IMG/VR virus record: IMGVR_UViG_3300050821_017216
Coordinates: 1 to 64,000 of that record
DNA: 64,000 bases
Source of the DNA: a virus
Reading direction: 5' to 3' (one strand)
A program made the translations under genes and the position numbers. The notes beneath the pieces are model-generated. The model ran no database searches, had not been told where the DNA came from, and saw only the letters and a list, made by a program, of their open reading frames with translations. Of the stretch, positions 7,565 through 15,791 are shown piece after piece (the first letter of the stretch is position 1; each line of letters begins with the position of its first letter).

Positions 7565-8093
7565 GGCTTGGCTCTCCGATCCGCTTGAGTAGGTGACTGA
7601 TACGGTAGTTGATCTCGGGTGGGGTGTCTTGGTCCGCGCCGGCCAGCCTCAGACGCAGCGCGTAGAGCTCCGCCAGCTCGCTCACCTCGGCGAGTCGCAC
7701 GTCCGGGTCGGGTCGGTCCGCCTTCCTCTTCTCGGCCTCGGCGTACTGGGTGATGAATGTCTGCGCCATCATGAGGATCTCGCGGCTCACGTCCGCGGCG
7801 TCGTTGAACCCGCCTGCCCGCAGCGCCCCATGCCGGCGGTGCATCACGGGTGGTACCACCATGTCGTCGTCTTCGTAACCGACCTCCTCGACACCCGCGT
7901 CGGGGCGCAATCGCTGCAGCTGCATCGCGATGGCGGTGATCTGTCGAACCTCACCGAACCGGTTCGGCTTGTCGCTACTGAGCAGGTCCCCCGCCAGCGC
8001 GCTGAGCGCGTCGAGCGCGACGTCGACGTGGTGCGGCCTCATGGGCGGTGACGGTTCGGTGTGTGCGGGCGGCAGTTCAAGAATACGGTTCAT
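7446..8093 (-). CDS. Hypothetical protein, 215 aa
   Basis: Residues about 25-65 (DVALDALSALAGDLLSSD...) and 105-165 (REILMMAQTFITQYAEAEKRK) are helical; the last 40 residues are read over the start of the next gene and look like an unselected tail. ATG at 8093 follows GAGAGGTAACC. No family recognised. Confidence 0.6.
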   Translation of the reverse strand: MNRILELPPAHTEPSPPMRPHHVDVALDALSALAGDLLSSDKPNRFGEVRQITAIAMQLQRLRPDAGVEEVGYEDDDMVVPPVMHRRHGALRAGGFNDAADVSREILMMAQTFITQYAEAEKRKADRPDPDVRLAEVSELAELYALRLRLAGADQDTPPEINYRISHLLKRIGEPSHEPDRPQRDPALSPEHVRGRQADGPGEVDRGGVGEPVAE

Positions 8094-8117
8094 CGGTTAC
8101 CTCTCAACGTACCTAGG

Positions 8118-8315
8118 TCACCCAAGCGGCTGCCCGAACCGGTCGCGCGCCGGCAGGCCGTCCCGGTCCCTGTAGACGTGATGGTCGCGGTCGTACTTCA
8201 GGCCGCGCACGCGCGCAGCACGCTGGTTGTGCGGCCCGTCCGGCGGTAGGTCCGGGTCGAAGTTCACGGGCTCGACGAGGTCGCCCGGCCGGAGAGCGTC
8301 TGGCGATCCGCTCAC
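8118..8315 (-). CDS. Hypothetical protein, 65 aa
   Basis: Short polar protein ending in VRGLKYDRDHHVYRDRDGLP. Its start overlaps the upstream stop at 8312 (ATGA). Nothing is recognised. Confidence 0.55.
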   Translation of the reverse strand: MSGSPDALRPGDLVEPVNFDPDLPPDGPHNQRAARVRGLKYDRDHHVYRDRDGLPARDRFGQPLG

Positions 8316-8650
8316 CGCCGCCCACCGTACCGCCGACTCCGACCACCCCCCTTACCCTCGCCGTCCCCGCCGCCCCTCGACAGGCTGTCCGACACCTTCT
8401 TGACGCTGCCGATGAACCGGCCGACGTTGTCGGCGATCTTCTCGGCGCGGCTCGCGACCTCCTCGCCGAAGAGTGGGTTCGTGATCTTCTCGATGATGTT
8501 GGCGGCCACGTCGACGTGCTTCTTGCCGAGCAGCTTGTACTCGCGGATGAGCCGGAGCGCACCGAGGGCGGAGTTGAACCGCTCCTTCTCCGAGGTGCGC
8601 TCGTCGAGCGCCATGTTCGTCAGGTCTTCCACTTTCTTCATCACGTCCAT
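8312..8650 (-). CDS. Hypothetical helical protein, 112 aa
   Basis: I start at ATG 8650 (MDVMKKVEDLTNMAL) because GGAGAGGAGTCC sits just upstream; the longer open frame from 8827 overlaps the sponge-like gene. The body is helical and the last 25 residues are a Gly/Arg tail (GGGDGEGKGGGRSRR), reminiscent of flexible nucleic-acid-contacting tails. Role unknown. Confidence 0.65.
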   Translation of the reverse strand: MDVMKKVEDLTNMALDERTSEKERFNSALGALRLIREYKLLGKKHVDVAANIIEKITNPLFGEEVASRAEKIADNVGRFIGSVKKVSDSLSRGGGDGEGKGGGRSRRYGGRR

Positions 8651-8675
8651 GGCGGACTCCTCTCCTGCGTTTTGC

Positions 8676-8906
8676 CTACCTGCCGGAAATGTTCTCAGTG
8701 TTCTCGGACCTGCTCGCCATCGCCTTCTTCGCGAAGAAGCAGGCCTCCTCCATCTTGGTCCGGCAGATCGACATCTCGCGGGACGGCTCCGGGAGGATTG
8801 CCAACAGGTCGGTGAGGCACGTGTCAAACGCCTGCGCGATGGCCGCAGCCTTCCGCTTACCCTGATCGTTGAGCAGGTGGACCTCGAACTCCTTATTCGC
8901 CGTCAT
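8676..8906 (-). CDS. Acb2/Tad1-type hairpin protein, likely cyclic-nucleotide sponge
   Basis: 76 aa. Residues 26-65 follow the helical-hairpin pattern of the Acb2/Tad1 family: FDTCLTDLLAILPEPSRE, then SICRTKMEEACFFAKKAMA, with the P-x-x-RE turn and KMEEACF as the family hallmarks. Family members bind cyclic di- and trinucleotides or gcADPR and so blunt CBASS or Thoeris immunity. Which ligand this one binds cannot be read from the sequence. ATG at 8906 follows GAGAGGAGCTTTCACC. Confidence 0.65.
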   Translation of the reverse strand: MTANKEFEVHLLNDQGKRKAAAIAQAFDTCLTDLLAILPEPSREMSICRTKMEEACFFAKKAMASRSENTENISGR

Positions 8907-8944
8907 GGTGAAAGCTCCTCTCGTCGTTTACGGGATCTGGCGGA

Positions 8945-9088
8945 TCAGTGACAGGGTACACCGAGCGCGCGCGACAGCTCGGCCACGGCGATCAGCGGGG
9001 ACAGCAGGGCGACCACGCCGATCAGGCGGACCGCGCGCCGGCGATCCGCGGGCGCCTCCCCGAACCACGTCAGCGGGTGAGTGGTCAC
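8945..9088 (-). CDS. Tiny membrane protein, 47 aa
   Basis: GTG at 9088 overlaps the upstream stop (GTGA), so it is probably translated by coupling. The protein has a basic stretch (ADRRRAVR) followed by one hydrophobic helix LIGVVALLSPLIAVAEL and a short tail ending CH. It looks like a single-span membrane protein of unknown role. Confidence 0.55.
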   Translation of the reverse strand: MTTHPLTWFGEAPADRRRAVRLIGVVALLSPLIAVAELSRALGVPCH

Positions 9089-9456
9089 GGTCGTTGGCCG
9101 TCCTTGGCCTGGATGCGGACGAGCAGCCAGTTCACGAGGGCCAACAGCTCGCCCTTGGAGTGCCGGTTACCCACCATCCGCATCGCGACGCCGTACGTGT
9201 CATGCGCCTCGCTACCGTGCGCCGGGTGCGCTGCCCTGATCGCCTCGGTCCACTCGTCCGGCGTGTCACACCACACGGAGGTATCCAACAACGCGACCGT
9301 CGCATCCGTGCACGATACGCAGAGGTGGAGCTTCGGTACGATGTCCGCCTCCATCTCGACCCCGACTAGCTCGCAGGTACCTTTGGGCGGCAGCAGCAGG
9401 ACGCCACCCTTCTCGGTCAGCTCCCTCCTGCAGCGGCAACACTTGGGGTCGATCAT
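9085..9456 (-). CDS. Phage zinc-ribbon protein, 123 aa
   Basis: CCRCRRELTEKGGVLLLPP near the N-terminus and KLHLCVSC near residue 45 form a two-knuckle metal site found in small phage proteins. I start at ATG 9456, which overlaps the preceding stop (ATGA). The C-terminal half is helical (KGELLALVNWLLVRIQ). Function unknown. Confidence 0.65.
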   Translation of the reverse strand: MIDPKCCRCRRELTEKGGVLLLPPKGTCELVGVEMEADIVPKLHLCVSCTDATVALLDTSVWCDTPDEWTEAIRAAHPAHGSEAHDTYGVAMRMVGNRHSKGELLALVNWLLVRIQAKDGQRP

Positions 9457-9665
9457 CGTCGTCTCCGTTCTTTCCACGCTTCCACGTCACTCGGGTCGGG
9501 CAGTGTCACCACCCAACATAGGAAGGCGATGTAACCGACGACGAAGGTGACCGCGAAGAGTCCCGCGACGAAAAACATCCCCCATAGGTGACTGAAGAAC
9601 ACCACGTCGGCCGACACGCACGCGACGAGGATCTTGGTGGCCCACCTGTCCTGGTCCAGGGTCAT
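9453..9665 (-). CDS. Small membrane protein, 70 aa
   Basis: Two hydrophobic segments (KILVACVSADVVFFSHLWGMFF and VAGLFAVTFVVGYIAFLCWVV) separated by a short turn, then a charged tail ending RRRR. The topology is like a small holin or membrane anchor, but the window shows no lysis genes, so no role is assigned. Start overlaps the upstream stop. Confidence 0.65.
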   Translation of the reverse strand: MTLDQDRWATKILVACVSADVVFFSHLWGMFFVAGLFAVTFVVGYIAFLCWVVTLPDPSDVEAWKERRRR

Positions 9666-9949
9666 CACCCACCCACTCCGCTCGGTCGCACCAGGCGGGT
9701 CACTCCGTCGGCGGTCACCTCCGTGAGTAGGCCGTCCGCGATGAACGCGTCCACGTCGCGCTGGGGCGTCCAGACGGTGCCGCCGCCGACCGGCTCGATG
9801 ACGGCGACGCCGCTCACGAAGCCCCTGCAGACCGCGCCGTCGAGACGCGCGAGCAGGTCCTCGCGCGTGTACCGAGACCACCTCTCACCGACGCGCGAGC
9901 TCGCGCGCGCGAGGAAGCCAGACAGGTCAGCGCCTACGGGGTCCGTCAT
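9665..9949 (-). CDS. Hypothetical protein, 94 aa
   Basis: ATG at 9949 overlaps the upstream stop. Helical N-terminus (GFLARASSRVGERW), then RYTREDLLARLDGAV and a C-terminal DAFIADGLLTEVTADGVTRL that resembles a winged-helix end. DNA binding is possible but unproven. Confidence 0.55.
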   Translation of the reverse strand: MTDPVGADLSGFLARASSRVGERWSRYTREDLLARLDGAVCRGFVSGVAVIEPVGGGTVWTPQRDVDAFIADGLLTEVTADGVTRLVRPSGVGG

Positions 9950-10275
9950 GTGCTTGTCCCCCGTAGCTGCGCGCTGTCGAGCGCACCCTCGTACGCGCGC
10001 GCGGCGTCGACAAGCGTGCGCAGTGCGCGCCACCGGTGCTCGTCGATCGACCCGTCCGCGCCACCGTCTGGTTGACCGTTCTGAGCCTCGTCGAGGATTT
10101 GCTCAAGCTCGAGGACGACGTCCATGTTGATGCGACGCCGCTCGACGAGCAGGTAGGAAAGCAGGAGAGCCGCCTGGCCCGCCTGCTTCGGCCTACAATC
10201 GTTGCAGACATTCCTCGTCCTCGGCTGGTGATCCAGCTCGCTCTGGTTGCCGCACGCCTGGCAGAAGAAGCTCAC
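9946..10275 (-). CDS. Zinc-finger hypothetical protein, 109 aa
   Basis: GTG at 10275 overlaps the upstream TGA. FCQACGNQSELDHQPRTRNVCNDC at the N-terminus is a CxxC...CxxC knuckle; the rest is helical (ALLLSYLLVERRR, VVLELEQILDEAQ). Not a named family. Confidence 0.65.
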   Translation of the reverse strand: MSFFCQACGNQSELDHQPRTRNVCNDCRPKQAGQAALLLSYLLVERRRINMDVVLELEQILDEAQNGQPDGGADGSIDEHRWRALRTLVDAARAYEGALDSAQLRGTST

Positions 10276-10640
10276 CCGCGTGGCTCCCTGCACGGTTCGT
10301 TCGGCTTGGCGTCGCACCGCGAGCAGTGCCCGCGCAGGCCGAGTAAGCGCTCGACGTGCGCTACCTTCTCACCGGATCCCTCGTACGCGAACCGCCGGAC
10401 CCGCTGCCCCTCGTACTCGACCCAATCGTCCCACGCGTCGAGGTCGACGAACCGCGACTGACCGCCGACTATCACCTCGTGCATCGGTCGGAGCGGCCGG
10501 ACGGTGAGTGTGCCGGTCGTGTGGCTCACGTAGAGCACCATCGGCTGCCGGGTCTCGTGGTGGGTCACGAGCGCGAGCGCCGTGTACTTACCCCCCTTGT
10601 AGTGCCGGTAGACACCGGTCCGGAACGCCTCCTCGCTCAT
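10272..10640 (-). CDS. DUF1653-like protein, 122 aa
   Basis: The N-terminal 55 residues (FRTGVYRHYKGGKYTALALVTHHETRQPMVLY...) match the DUF1653 pattern of bacteria and phages: a short beta-rich fold of unknown function. The C-terminus carries CSRCDAKPNEPC, a small cysteine pair like those on phage zinc peptides. Start overlaps the preceding stop (ATGA). Confidence 0.7.
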   Translation of the reverse strand: MSEEAFRTGVYRHYKGGKYTALALVTHHETRQPMVLYVSHTTGTLTVRPLRPMHEVIVGGQSRFVDLDAWDDWVEYEGQRVRRFAYEGSGEKVAHVERLLGLRGHCSRCDAKPNEPCREPRG

Positions 10641-11065
10641 CGCGGTCTCGAAGCGTCGGCGACTGCATCGATCTTGGCGTCGAACGCTCGGCACCGGACG
10701 AGGATCCGGTCTATGCAGAGGTCGGTGAGCCTCTCGGCGTATGCGACCAACTGCTCCGGAGCTCGCTGGGCCCCCTCGCTCGAGATCAGCCACTCCAGCC
10801 GCTTCGCGAAGATCTCTACCCACGCCTGCTTCGCGTGCTTCAGATCTCGGAGGTAGACCTCGTCCAGCGGGACGAAGCCCTTGGTCCGAAGCGCCGTCTC
10901 GAGGTCGTCGGAGAAGTCGCGGTCGCGCGGGCGATGCACCTGGGCATACCCAAACAAGAACGGCTGCGCGTCCTTGTCGGTGAGCTTGAGCGCCACGAAG
11001 CCGGGCGGGCACCATTCGTACTTGTCGCTCTTGAACTCGCCTTCGTCGGTCAGATGGTCACCCAT
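10637..11065 (-). CDS. Conserved phage hypothetical, 142 aa
   Basis: Begins MGDHLTDEGEFKSDKYEWCPPGFVALKLTD, a conserved opening I recall from phage proteins, then helices with DFSDDLETALRTKGF. I start at 11065, which has AGGAAAGGACGTTCTTCG upstream. Function unknown. Confidence 0.65.
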   Translation of the reverse strand: MGDHLTDEGEFKSDKYEWCPPGFVALKLTDKDAQPFLFGYAQVHRPRDRDFSDDLETALRTKGFVPLDEVYLRDLKHAKQAWVEIFAKRLEWLISSEGAQRAPEQLVAYAERLTDLCIDRILVRCRAFDAKIDAVADASRPR

Positions 11066-11089
11066 CGAAGAACGTCCTTTCCTCAACAC

Positions 11090-11413
11090 TCACGGTTTGG
11101 TGGGGGCAGCGTGCCACTTCTCGAAGATCACGGCCTTGTCCTGCGTCCGCCCAGCGACCGCGCGCTGCTCCTCGGCGGTGAGGTTGTGGCGCATGAAGAA
11201 CGCGAGCGCGGCGTAGAGGTCCCCGATCTCGTCGACGAGCATCTTGCGCAGGTCGCCGGACCAGTGCTTGGTGTCGCCGGCGGTCGCCACCAGCTTGCCG
11301 AGCACCTGGATGAACTCCCCCTGCTCCTCGATCAGCTTCGAGGTGCCTGGCCAGACGGCGCTGCCGATGGAGAAGTCGCCGCTGCCGGTCGGTCTCACGG
11401 CTGACGATCTCAC
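11090..11413 (-). CDS. MazG-like nucleotide pyrophosphohydrolase, 107 aa
   Basis: Pattern KLIEEQGEFIQVLGKLV followed by LVDEIGDLYAALAFFM gives the ExxE...ExxD metal-binding arrangement of the all-alpha MazG/dUTPase superfamily, which hydrolyses NTPs or dNTPs to NMP and pyrophosphate. GTG at 11413 lies three bases after the upstream TAG, with GGGAGATGG before it. One of four MazG-like genes here. Confidence 0.75.
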   Translation of the reverse strand: MRSSAVRPTGSGDFSIGSAVWPGTSKLIEEQGEFIQVLGKLVATAGDTKHWSGDLRKMLVDEIGDLYAALAFFMRHNLTAEEQRAVAGRTQDKAVIFEKWHAAPTKP

Positions 11414-11415
11414 GG

Positions 11416-11673
11416 CTAGCCATCTCCCGACGCGGGTCGCGCGAACAGCCGGTCGTACTCGACGATCGCGCTGCCGAGTTGAAAGTGGTTCGACCGCGAC
11501 CGCGCGGCGTCGACCACCTTGCGCGCCGCGATCAGCTCCTCGAGCACGAGGTGCTCCTCGATCTCCTCGATGAGGTGACCCACGTCCCCGTAGTCCTGGT
11601 GTGGGTCTGCGTCCGACGCGCGGAACGCGCCAAGGAGCTGCGCCAGATCGGTGTCGGTGAGCCGGCCGCCCAT
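11416..11673 (-). CDS. Hypothetical protein, 85 aa
   Basis: Helical and acidic, with DYGDVGHLIEEIEEHLVLEELIAARKVVDAARSR. Start shares a base with the upstream stop. It might belong to the all-alpha NTPase group of its neighbour, but the ExxD half is missing. Confidence 0.6.
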   Translation of the reverse strand: MGGRLTDTDLAQLLGAFRASDADPHQDYGDVGHLIEEIEEHLVLEELIAARKVVDAARSRSNHFQLGSAIVEYDRLFARPASGDG

Positions 11674-11918
11674 CAGGTCTCCGGTTCCTCACGCTCGCTG
11701 CGTGAGCGCCGCCTGCGCGGGCGATCGGCGCGTTCTGGCTGTAGGTCCTCGAACCGGCCCTCAAACTCCTCGACCATCGCGTCGGCGATGGCCCCGCACG
11801 TGGTGGCCACGTCCTCGACGAGCGACTTGAAACCGTCGACCTCGTCGGGGATCTCGTAGCTATGGATCGCGGCCTTGGCGAACTCGACCCAGAGATCCTT
11901 CTTCTCATCGTCGTTCAT
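11673..11918 (-). CDS. Hypothetical protein, 81 aa
   Basis: Helical N-terminal 60 residues, then a very basic/acidic tail (RADRPRRRRSRSEREEPET). Start at 11918 overlaps the upstream stop at 11915. Not recognised. Confidence 0.6.
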   Translation of the reverse strand: MNDDEKKDLWVEFAKAAIHSYEIPDEVDGFKSLVEDVATTCGAIADAMVEEFEGRFEDLQPERADRPRRRRSRSEREEPET

Positions 11919-12100
11919 GGTTGTGGACTCCTCAGTTCAGTGAGCAGCGTGGCGAACGGTCGGTGCGTGAGCGTGGGCCTACCCTCCGCGATCAGGCGCC
12001 GGATGCGTAGCGCACCTCGCTGCGCGAGGCAGAGGTCACACGGTCGGCGGCGCGCGCGATGGTTGTCGTTGCAGTAGTGGTCGTCCTCCGGGTCGCTCAC
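11915..12100 (-). CDS. Small Cys/His phage protein, 61 aa
   Basis: GTG at 12100 overlaps the preceding TGA. The motif HYCNDNHRARRRPCDLCLAQ contains C-x3-H and C-x2-C, a knuckle seen in short phage proteins. Function unknown. Confidence 0.6.
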   Translation of the reverse strand: MSDPEDDHYCNDNHRARRRPCDLCLAQRGALRIRRLIAEGRPTLTHRPFATLLTELRSPQP

Positions 12101-12384
12101 GAGACCGTCCCCCCGTTCGTATCGCGGACAGTATCGGCTGTCAACCGAGGCGCATCGCACGAGCGACACGCGGGGAGTAGCTCCTTCAGGGAGCCGTTCA
12201 TGACGCCGCAGGACGCGCACGTCCAGCCCGGGAGCACGAGTCCGCCAGGCGCGCGCCAGCTGCCGCTCGGTCGCAGTCGCAGCGACCCGCATAGCGAGCA
12301 CCAAGACGGTAGCTCGACACCATCCTCGTCAGCCGGGAGGGCGATGACGTCGGCATCAGGGTGCGTGCAGCCCGTATCCCTCAC
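12097..12384 (-). CDS. Double zinc-ribbon protein, 95 aa
   Basis: CSLCGSLRLR near residue 29, CASCG near 55 and CRSC near 72 give two or three CxxC pairs, separated by Gly/Pro loops. Start overlaps the upstream stop (GTGA). Possibly an RNA/DNA- or protein-binding ribbon; unassigned. Confidence 0.65.
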   Translation of the reverse strand: MRDTGCTHPDADVIALPADEDGVELPSWCSLCGSLRLRPSGSWRAPGGLVLPGWTCASCGVMNGSLKELLPACRSCDAPRLTADTVRDTNGGTVS

Positions 12385-12935
12385 TCGGTCCCCCCTTCCG
12401 GCACACGCACCGCGATACCGGCGTCCGCCTTCACGTTGTGCCTCGCGCGGAAGTGCGCCGGGTCGATCGCCAGGACGCGCCGGAACTCCCGCACCTCCTC
12501 ACCGTCGGCCGACAGCCCACGCGCCTCGCAATAAGCGAGCAGCGTCACCCCGAGGCCGCCCGCCTCCTGCGCCGGATCACCGGGGGGCTTGCCGTAGACG
12601 TGGTCGACGACGGCGCGCGCGCGCTCGGGAGTCAGACCCTCCGCCTGGCCTAGCTCGACCGCCTCCTCGAGCACGCGCTGCGCGCGCTCGTAGGGCGCGA
12701 GCGCGAGCGGGCCGAACGTGTCGCCGACCCACTGCAGGACCGCTCGCTGGCGCGCGTCGCGCGCCGACTCCAGCGCGGCCGCGCGATCCTGCAGCTGCAG
12801 CGCCTTCTGACCGAAGGCGTCGCGCTGCGCGGTCAGCTCGTCGACCAGGAGAGTGAGGCGGGAGACCCCAGTCTCCGCCGTCTCGCATCTCGCCTCCAAG
12901 ACATCCAGCATCTGCTCCGCGTTCAGCTTGCTCAC
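12381..12935 (-). CDS. MazG-like protein with N-terminal coiled coil, 184 aa
   Basis: Residues 1-75 are coiled coil. Residues 76-165 carry APYERAQRVLEEAVELGQAEGL and, after a VYGKPPGDPAQEAGGLGVTLLAYCEARGL segment, a C-terminal helix: the phage MazG-like fold with the ExxE half well kept and the second metal half altered to QEAGG. Probable nucleotide-pool enzyme, activity uncertain. Next to thyX, which fits. Confidence 0.65.
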   Translation of the reverse strand: MSKLNAEQMLDVLEARCETAETGVSRLTLLVDELTAQRDAFGQKALQLQDRAAALESARDARQRAVLQWVGDTFGPLALAPYERAQRVLEEAVELGQAEGLTPERARAVVDHVYGKPPGDPAQEAGGLGVTLLAYCEARGLSADGEEVREFRRVLAIDPAHFRARHNVKADAGIAVRVPEGGTE

Positions 12936-13813
12936 TGGTCAGTCCCGATCTTCGAGAAGTCGTGCTCGTTCTTGAGCCCTTTACGATACTGTCGCCAGCC
13001 CCACAGGTTGCCCATAGGGACGCGCCGTTCCACCCACCCGGCAGCCAGCTCGGTGCTGTAGACCACCCACTGCTCCTCGGTGAGAGCCTGCGCGACGTGC
13101 TCGAATGGGCTCATGTGCCCGGCCGCCGCGAGCTTGTCGACGCGCGCGAGGTCCGCGGGTGGGTCTCGCTTGTCATGGTTCAGGTAGCTGACGGCCGCGC
13201 ACCGGCCGATACTGATCCGGCAGATGTCGTCCGGACCGTAGCCCAAGATGTGCCCGTCGTAGCCGGTCACGTACGGCAGGTGCCACATCCCGGCAGAGAG
13301 TCGCTGCGGCTCGCTCTTCTGCCAGAGTCGATGGGCCTTGCCAGCGACGTCGGCCAGCTCCGGCTGTGCGGCCGCGTGGTCGCGGAGCGCGAAGAAATTG
13401 TCGAACTCCGTCGCCGTCACGACAACCGTGATGAACATGCCGAGCTCCGCGGCGCGGTTGGCGACCTGCTTGTGCAGGCCTAGGTTCCCTAGCTCGCAAG
13501 CGTACCGCACGCCGCTCATGACGGCCTCGAGCCAGACCCTCCGCGCCTCCCTGAGCGCGAAGTCGGTCAGCTCCTCGCGCGCGGCCATCCCCGACTGGTT
13601 CTTTCCCCACCACACCGGGAACACCGGGTCCTCCTCGATCCGACCGAGCAGCCTCTCGGTCGGGATCGCGCGCGAGGACGCGCTGTTGCGTGACAGGACA
13701 CGGTGCGTGAGCAGCTCGGCATGGACGATGCGCGGATAACTCAACTCGAACGTTGTCAATCGCGCGCCGTTCGGGCCCACACTGTCAAGGATGATCTTCG
13801 CCTCGTACGCCAT
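12932..13813 (-). CDS. thyX: FAD-dependent thymidylate synthase ThyX
   Basis: 293 aa. THRVLSRNSASSRAIP (about 36-51) is the ThyX signature region; the usual RHRxxSxNExSxRY is relaxed, with T for the first R and S for E. AELGMFITVVVTATEFDNFFALRDHAAAQPEL and the C-terminal HMSPFEH are also typical. ThyX makes dTMP from dUMP with methylene-tetrahydrofolate and FAD, replacing ThyA. It is common in phages and clusters here with a MazG-like gene. Confidence 0.88.
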   Translation of the reverse strand: MAYEAKIILDSVGPNGARLTTFELSYPRIVHAELLTHRVLSRNSASSRAIPTERLLGRIEEDPVFPVWWGKNQSGMAAREELTDFALREARRVWLEAVMSGVRYACELGNLGLHKQVANRAAELGMFITVVVTATEFDNFFALRDHAAAQPELADVAGKAHRLWQKSEPQRLSAGMWHLPYVTGYDGHILGYGPDDICRISIGRCAAVSYLNHDKRDPPADLARVDKLAAAGHMSPFEHVAQALTEEQWVVYSTELAAGWVERRVPMGNLWGWRQYRKGLKNEHDFSKIGTDQ

Positions 13814-13814
13814 G

Positions 13815-14066
13815 TCAGGCCCCTTTCTCTGCCTGCGCGCGAGCGCGCATCAACTCAGCCTCTTCAGCTCCCCGCACGAGCAGCGCGGCGAGGTTGCGCG
13901 CGGCGACCGGGTCGAGGCGGCGCATGGCCCCAACCACGCCCGTCCGGAAAGAGCCGTTACACTCAAACAGGTTGAGCGAAACACCTTCCGTGTCGGCCCA
14001 CACTTCACCTGCGTCGTACGGGCTGTTGTGGTTCGGTCCCCTCACGCCACCTATGAATACGCTCAT
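13815..14066 (-). CDS. Hypothetical protein, 83 aa
   Basis: Starts MSVFIGGVRGPNHNSPYDAGEVW, then NLFECNGSFRTG and a helical C-terminus. Upstream of thyX in the same operon with one base between. No family recognised. Confidence 0.6.
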   Translation of the reverse strand: MSVFIGGVRGPNHNSPYDAGEVWADTEGVSLNLFECNGSFRTGVVGAMRRLDPVAARNLAALLVRGAEEAELMRARAQAEKGA

Positions 14067-14072
14067 CGGGCA

Positions 14073-15791
14073 TCAACCTCTCAGCTGCTCGGTCAACATG
14101 ATCTCGCTCCGACCCTCGACGATGCCGAGCGTGCGGAGCCTGGACAGCGCGTTGTTGAACCCACCGCCACCCGCCTCGTACGGCGGGTCACACTTGGCGG
14201 CGACGTCCTCCTTCGACATCGCGCGGTCGCTCTCCCGCAGCACGCGCATGATCTCGCGGTGCGCGCGCCCGAGCTCCGGGTGCCGCAGCCAGTCGTCGAA
14301 GAGCTGGTCGGGGTCCTCGGGCAGCGGGTCGAAGCCACCGAGCGCCGCGAGTCCGTCCCCGGTGATCTCGATCGGGTCGGTCCCGACGACGCGCATGGCC
14401 GTACGCAGCGCGCTCAGGTTGTTGTTGAAGCCGCCACCGTTCGAGGCGTATCGCGCCAGGATCGCGAGCTTGCTCTTGCTGCACGACCCGTAGCGCGCGA
14501 GCGCTAGCAGGATGCGGCGCTGGCCGCCAGGTAGCGAGTCGCCGGCGCCACGTGCTGACTTGATGGCATGCTGCGTAGAGCCGCGGGTAGGCCTTGGCGA
14601 TGCCGGCGGCGGTCGGAGATCCGCGCTGTTCTTCTTGCTCCACTGGAGACCGGGCGCGCTGACTTGCCGCTGACTCGCGTCGAACGCCTTGAGGACTCGC
14701 CCGGTATCCAGCGCCACGTTCGAGAGCTGCGCGCCGAGCAAGTCGAGCTTCGAGGCGACCATCGCGAGGTCCTCTACCTGTTTGTTCGTGAGGACCGGTT
14801 TCTCGATGATCTGCGGCAGCGCCGCCGGCTGCGCCTTGAGTTGCTTCTCGAGCTCCGCGATGCGACGCCGCAGCTCGCGCGGGTCTTCAACCCTCGCCCT
14901 CTCCACGACGTCGGCGAGCGACTTCGAGATCTCGACGATGTCGATGGGCGTGAGCGCCCTCACCTCCACCTTCCGAGCGCCCACCTTCGGGGTGGCCGAT
15001 GCGTCGAATGTCCGCTTCTCGCCGATCGTCGTCGTCAGCGACACGCGGAGCCACGCGGGGCTCCACACGCGCGCCTCACCGACGTGGAGCGACGGGAGTA
15101 GCGCGGCGATGTCCTCGTCGATACCCTTGTCGGCGATCCACGCGTCGATGGCCTTGCGCTCGTGGGTACCGGTCGTCTGGAAGACGAACAGGCACTCGGT
15201 CTGGTTGAGCGCCTTCTTGTTGACCTCCTGCGGGCGCTGGCTGATGAGCGACGCGCCGATGCCGAAGTTGCGACCGAGCTTGACGATCCGCTCGAACGCG
15301 CCGAGCATCCGCCTCTCCTCGCCCTGCGGGTTCTGGGGTATGAACTCCTGACTCTCCTCCACGAAGAGATGGATCGCGCTCGGCGCCGACTTCTTTCTGT
15401 AGAAGAGCCGCGTCGCGAACGCCTCGGCGAAGCGGGCCTTGTCCGTGTTGTGCTCGAACTGGCTGACATCGAGCACCGCCGCGATCTGCCGGTCGACGAT
15501 GAGGTCCGCGATCCTCGCGCCCATGAGCGGCTCGAGCGGCAGGTCGCCGTGCAGCCCCCCGAACACCGGCACATCGAGGCCGGACGGCTTGCCGTCCGCG
15601 CGCAGTCGCAGGCTCCACCACTTGCCCACCGGGTCGAGCGCGACGAACTGCGCGCCCGCCTCGCCGAAGAGCTCCGCGAGCTTGGTCGCCGCGTAGGTCT
15701 TCCCGCTGCCCGTCCGACCGATGAACGCGATCTTCTGCGTGACGGCGTCGAGCGGGAGCGCCAGGTCGCCGGACATCCTGAGCTTGGTCAT
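14073..15791 (-). CDS. HerA-like ATPase (DUF87 type), 572 aa
   Basis: Walker A GRTGSGKT at residues 25-32, Walker B region IHLFVEESQEFIPQN near 140, and ISQRPQEVNKKAL sensor segment are those of HerA/FtsK-type translocases. A coiled-coil linker (RIAELEKQLKAQ) leads to two C-terminal winged-helix-like repeats containing GGGFNNNLSALR and GGGFNNALSRLR. Phage homologues are annotated as DNA-pumping ATPases; the role here could be replication or packaging support. I start at ATG 15791 since the longer frame would cross the upstream gene. Confidence 0.78.
   Translation of the reverse strand: MTKLRMSGDLALPLDAVTQKIAFIGRTGSGKTYAATKLAELFGEAGAQFVALDPVGKWWSLRLRADGKPSGLDVPVFGGLHGDLPLEPLMGARIADLIVDRQIAAVLDVSQFEHNTDKARFAEAFATRLFYRKKSAPSAIHLFVEESQEFIPQNPQGEERRMLGAFERIVKLGRNFGIGASLISQRPQEVNKKALNQTECLFVFQTTGTHERKAIDAWIADKGIDEDIAALLPSLHVGEARVWSPAWLRVSLTTTIGEKRTFDASATPKVGARKVEVRALTPIDIVEISKSLADVVERARVEDPRELRRRIAELEKQLKAQPAALPQIIEKPVLTNKQVEDLAMVASKLDLLGAQLSNVALDTGRVLKAFDASQRQVSAPGLQWSKKNSADLRPPPASPRPTRGSTQHAIKSARGAGDSLPGGQRRILLALARYGSCSKSKLAILARYASNGGGFNNNLSALRTAMRVVGTDPIEITGDGLAALGGFDPLPEDPDQLFDDWLRHPELGRAHREIMRVLRESDRAMSKEDVAAKCDPPYEAGGGGFNNALSRLRTLGIVEGRSEIMLTEQLRG

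Noticed and set aside
6626-7588. 320-aa plus-strand open frame opposite 6824-7564
   Set aside because: Antisense shadow rich in Leu/Val/Arg; the minus-strand protein has a recognisable phage module.
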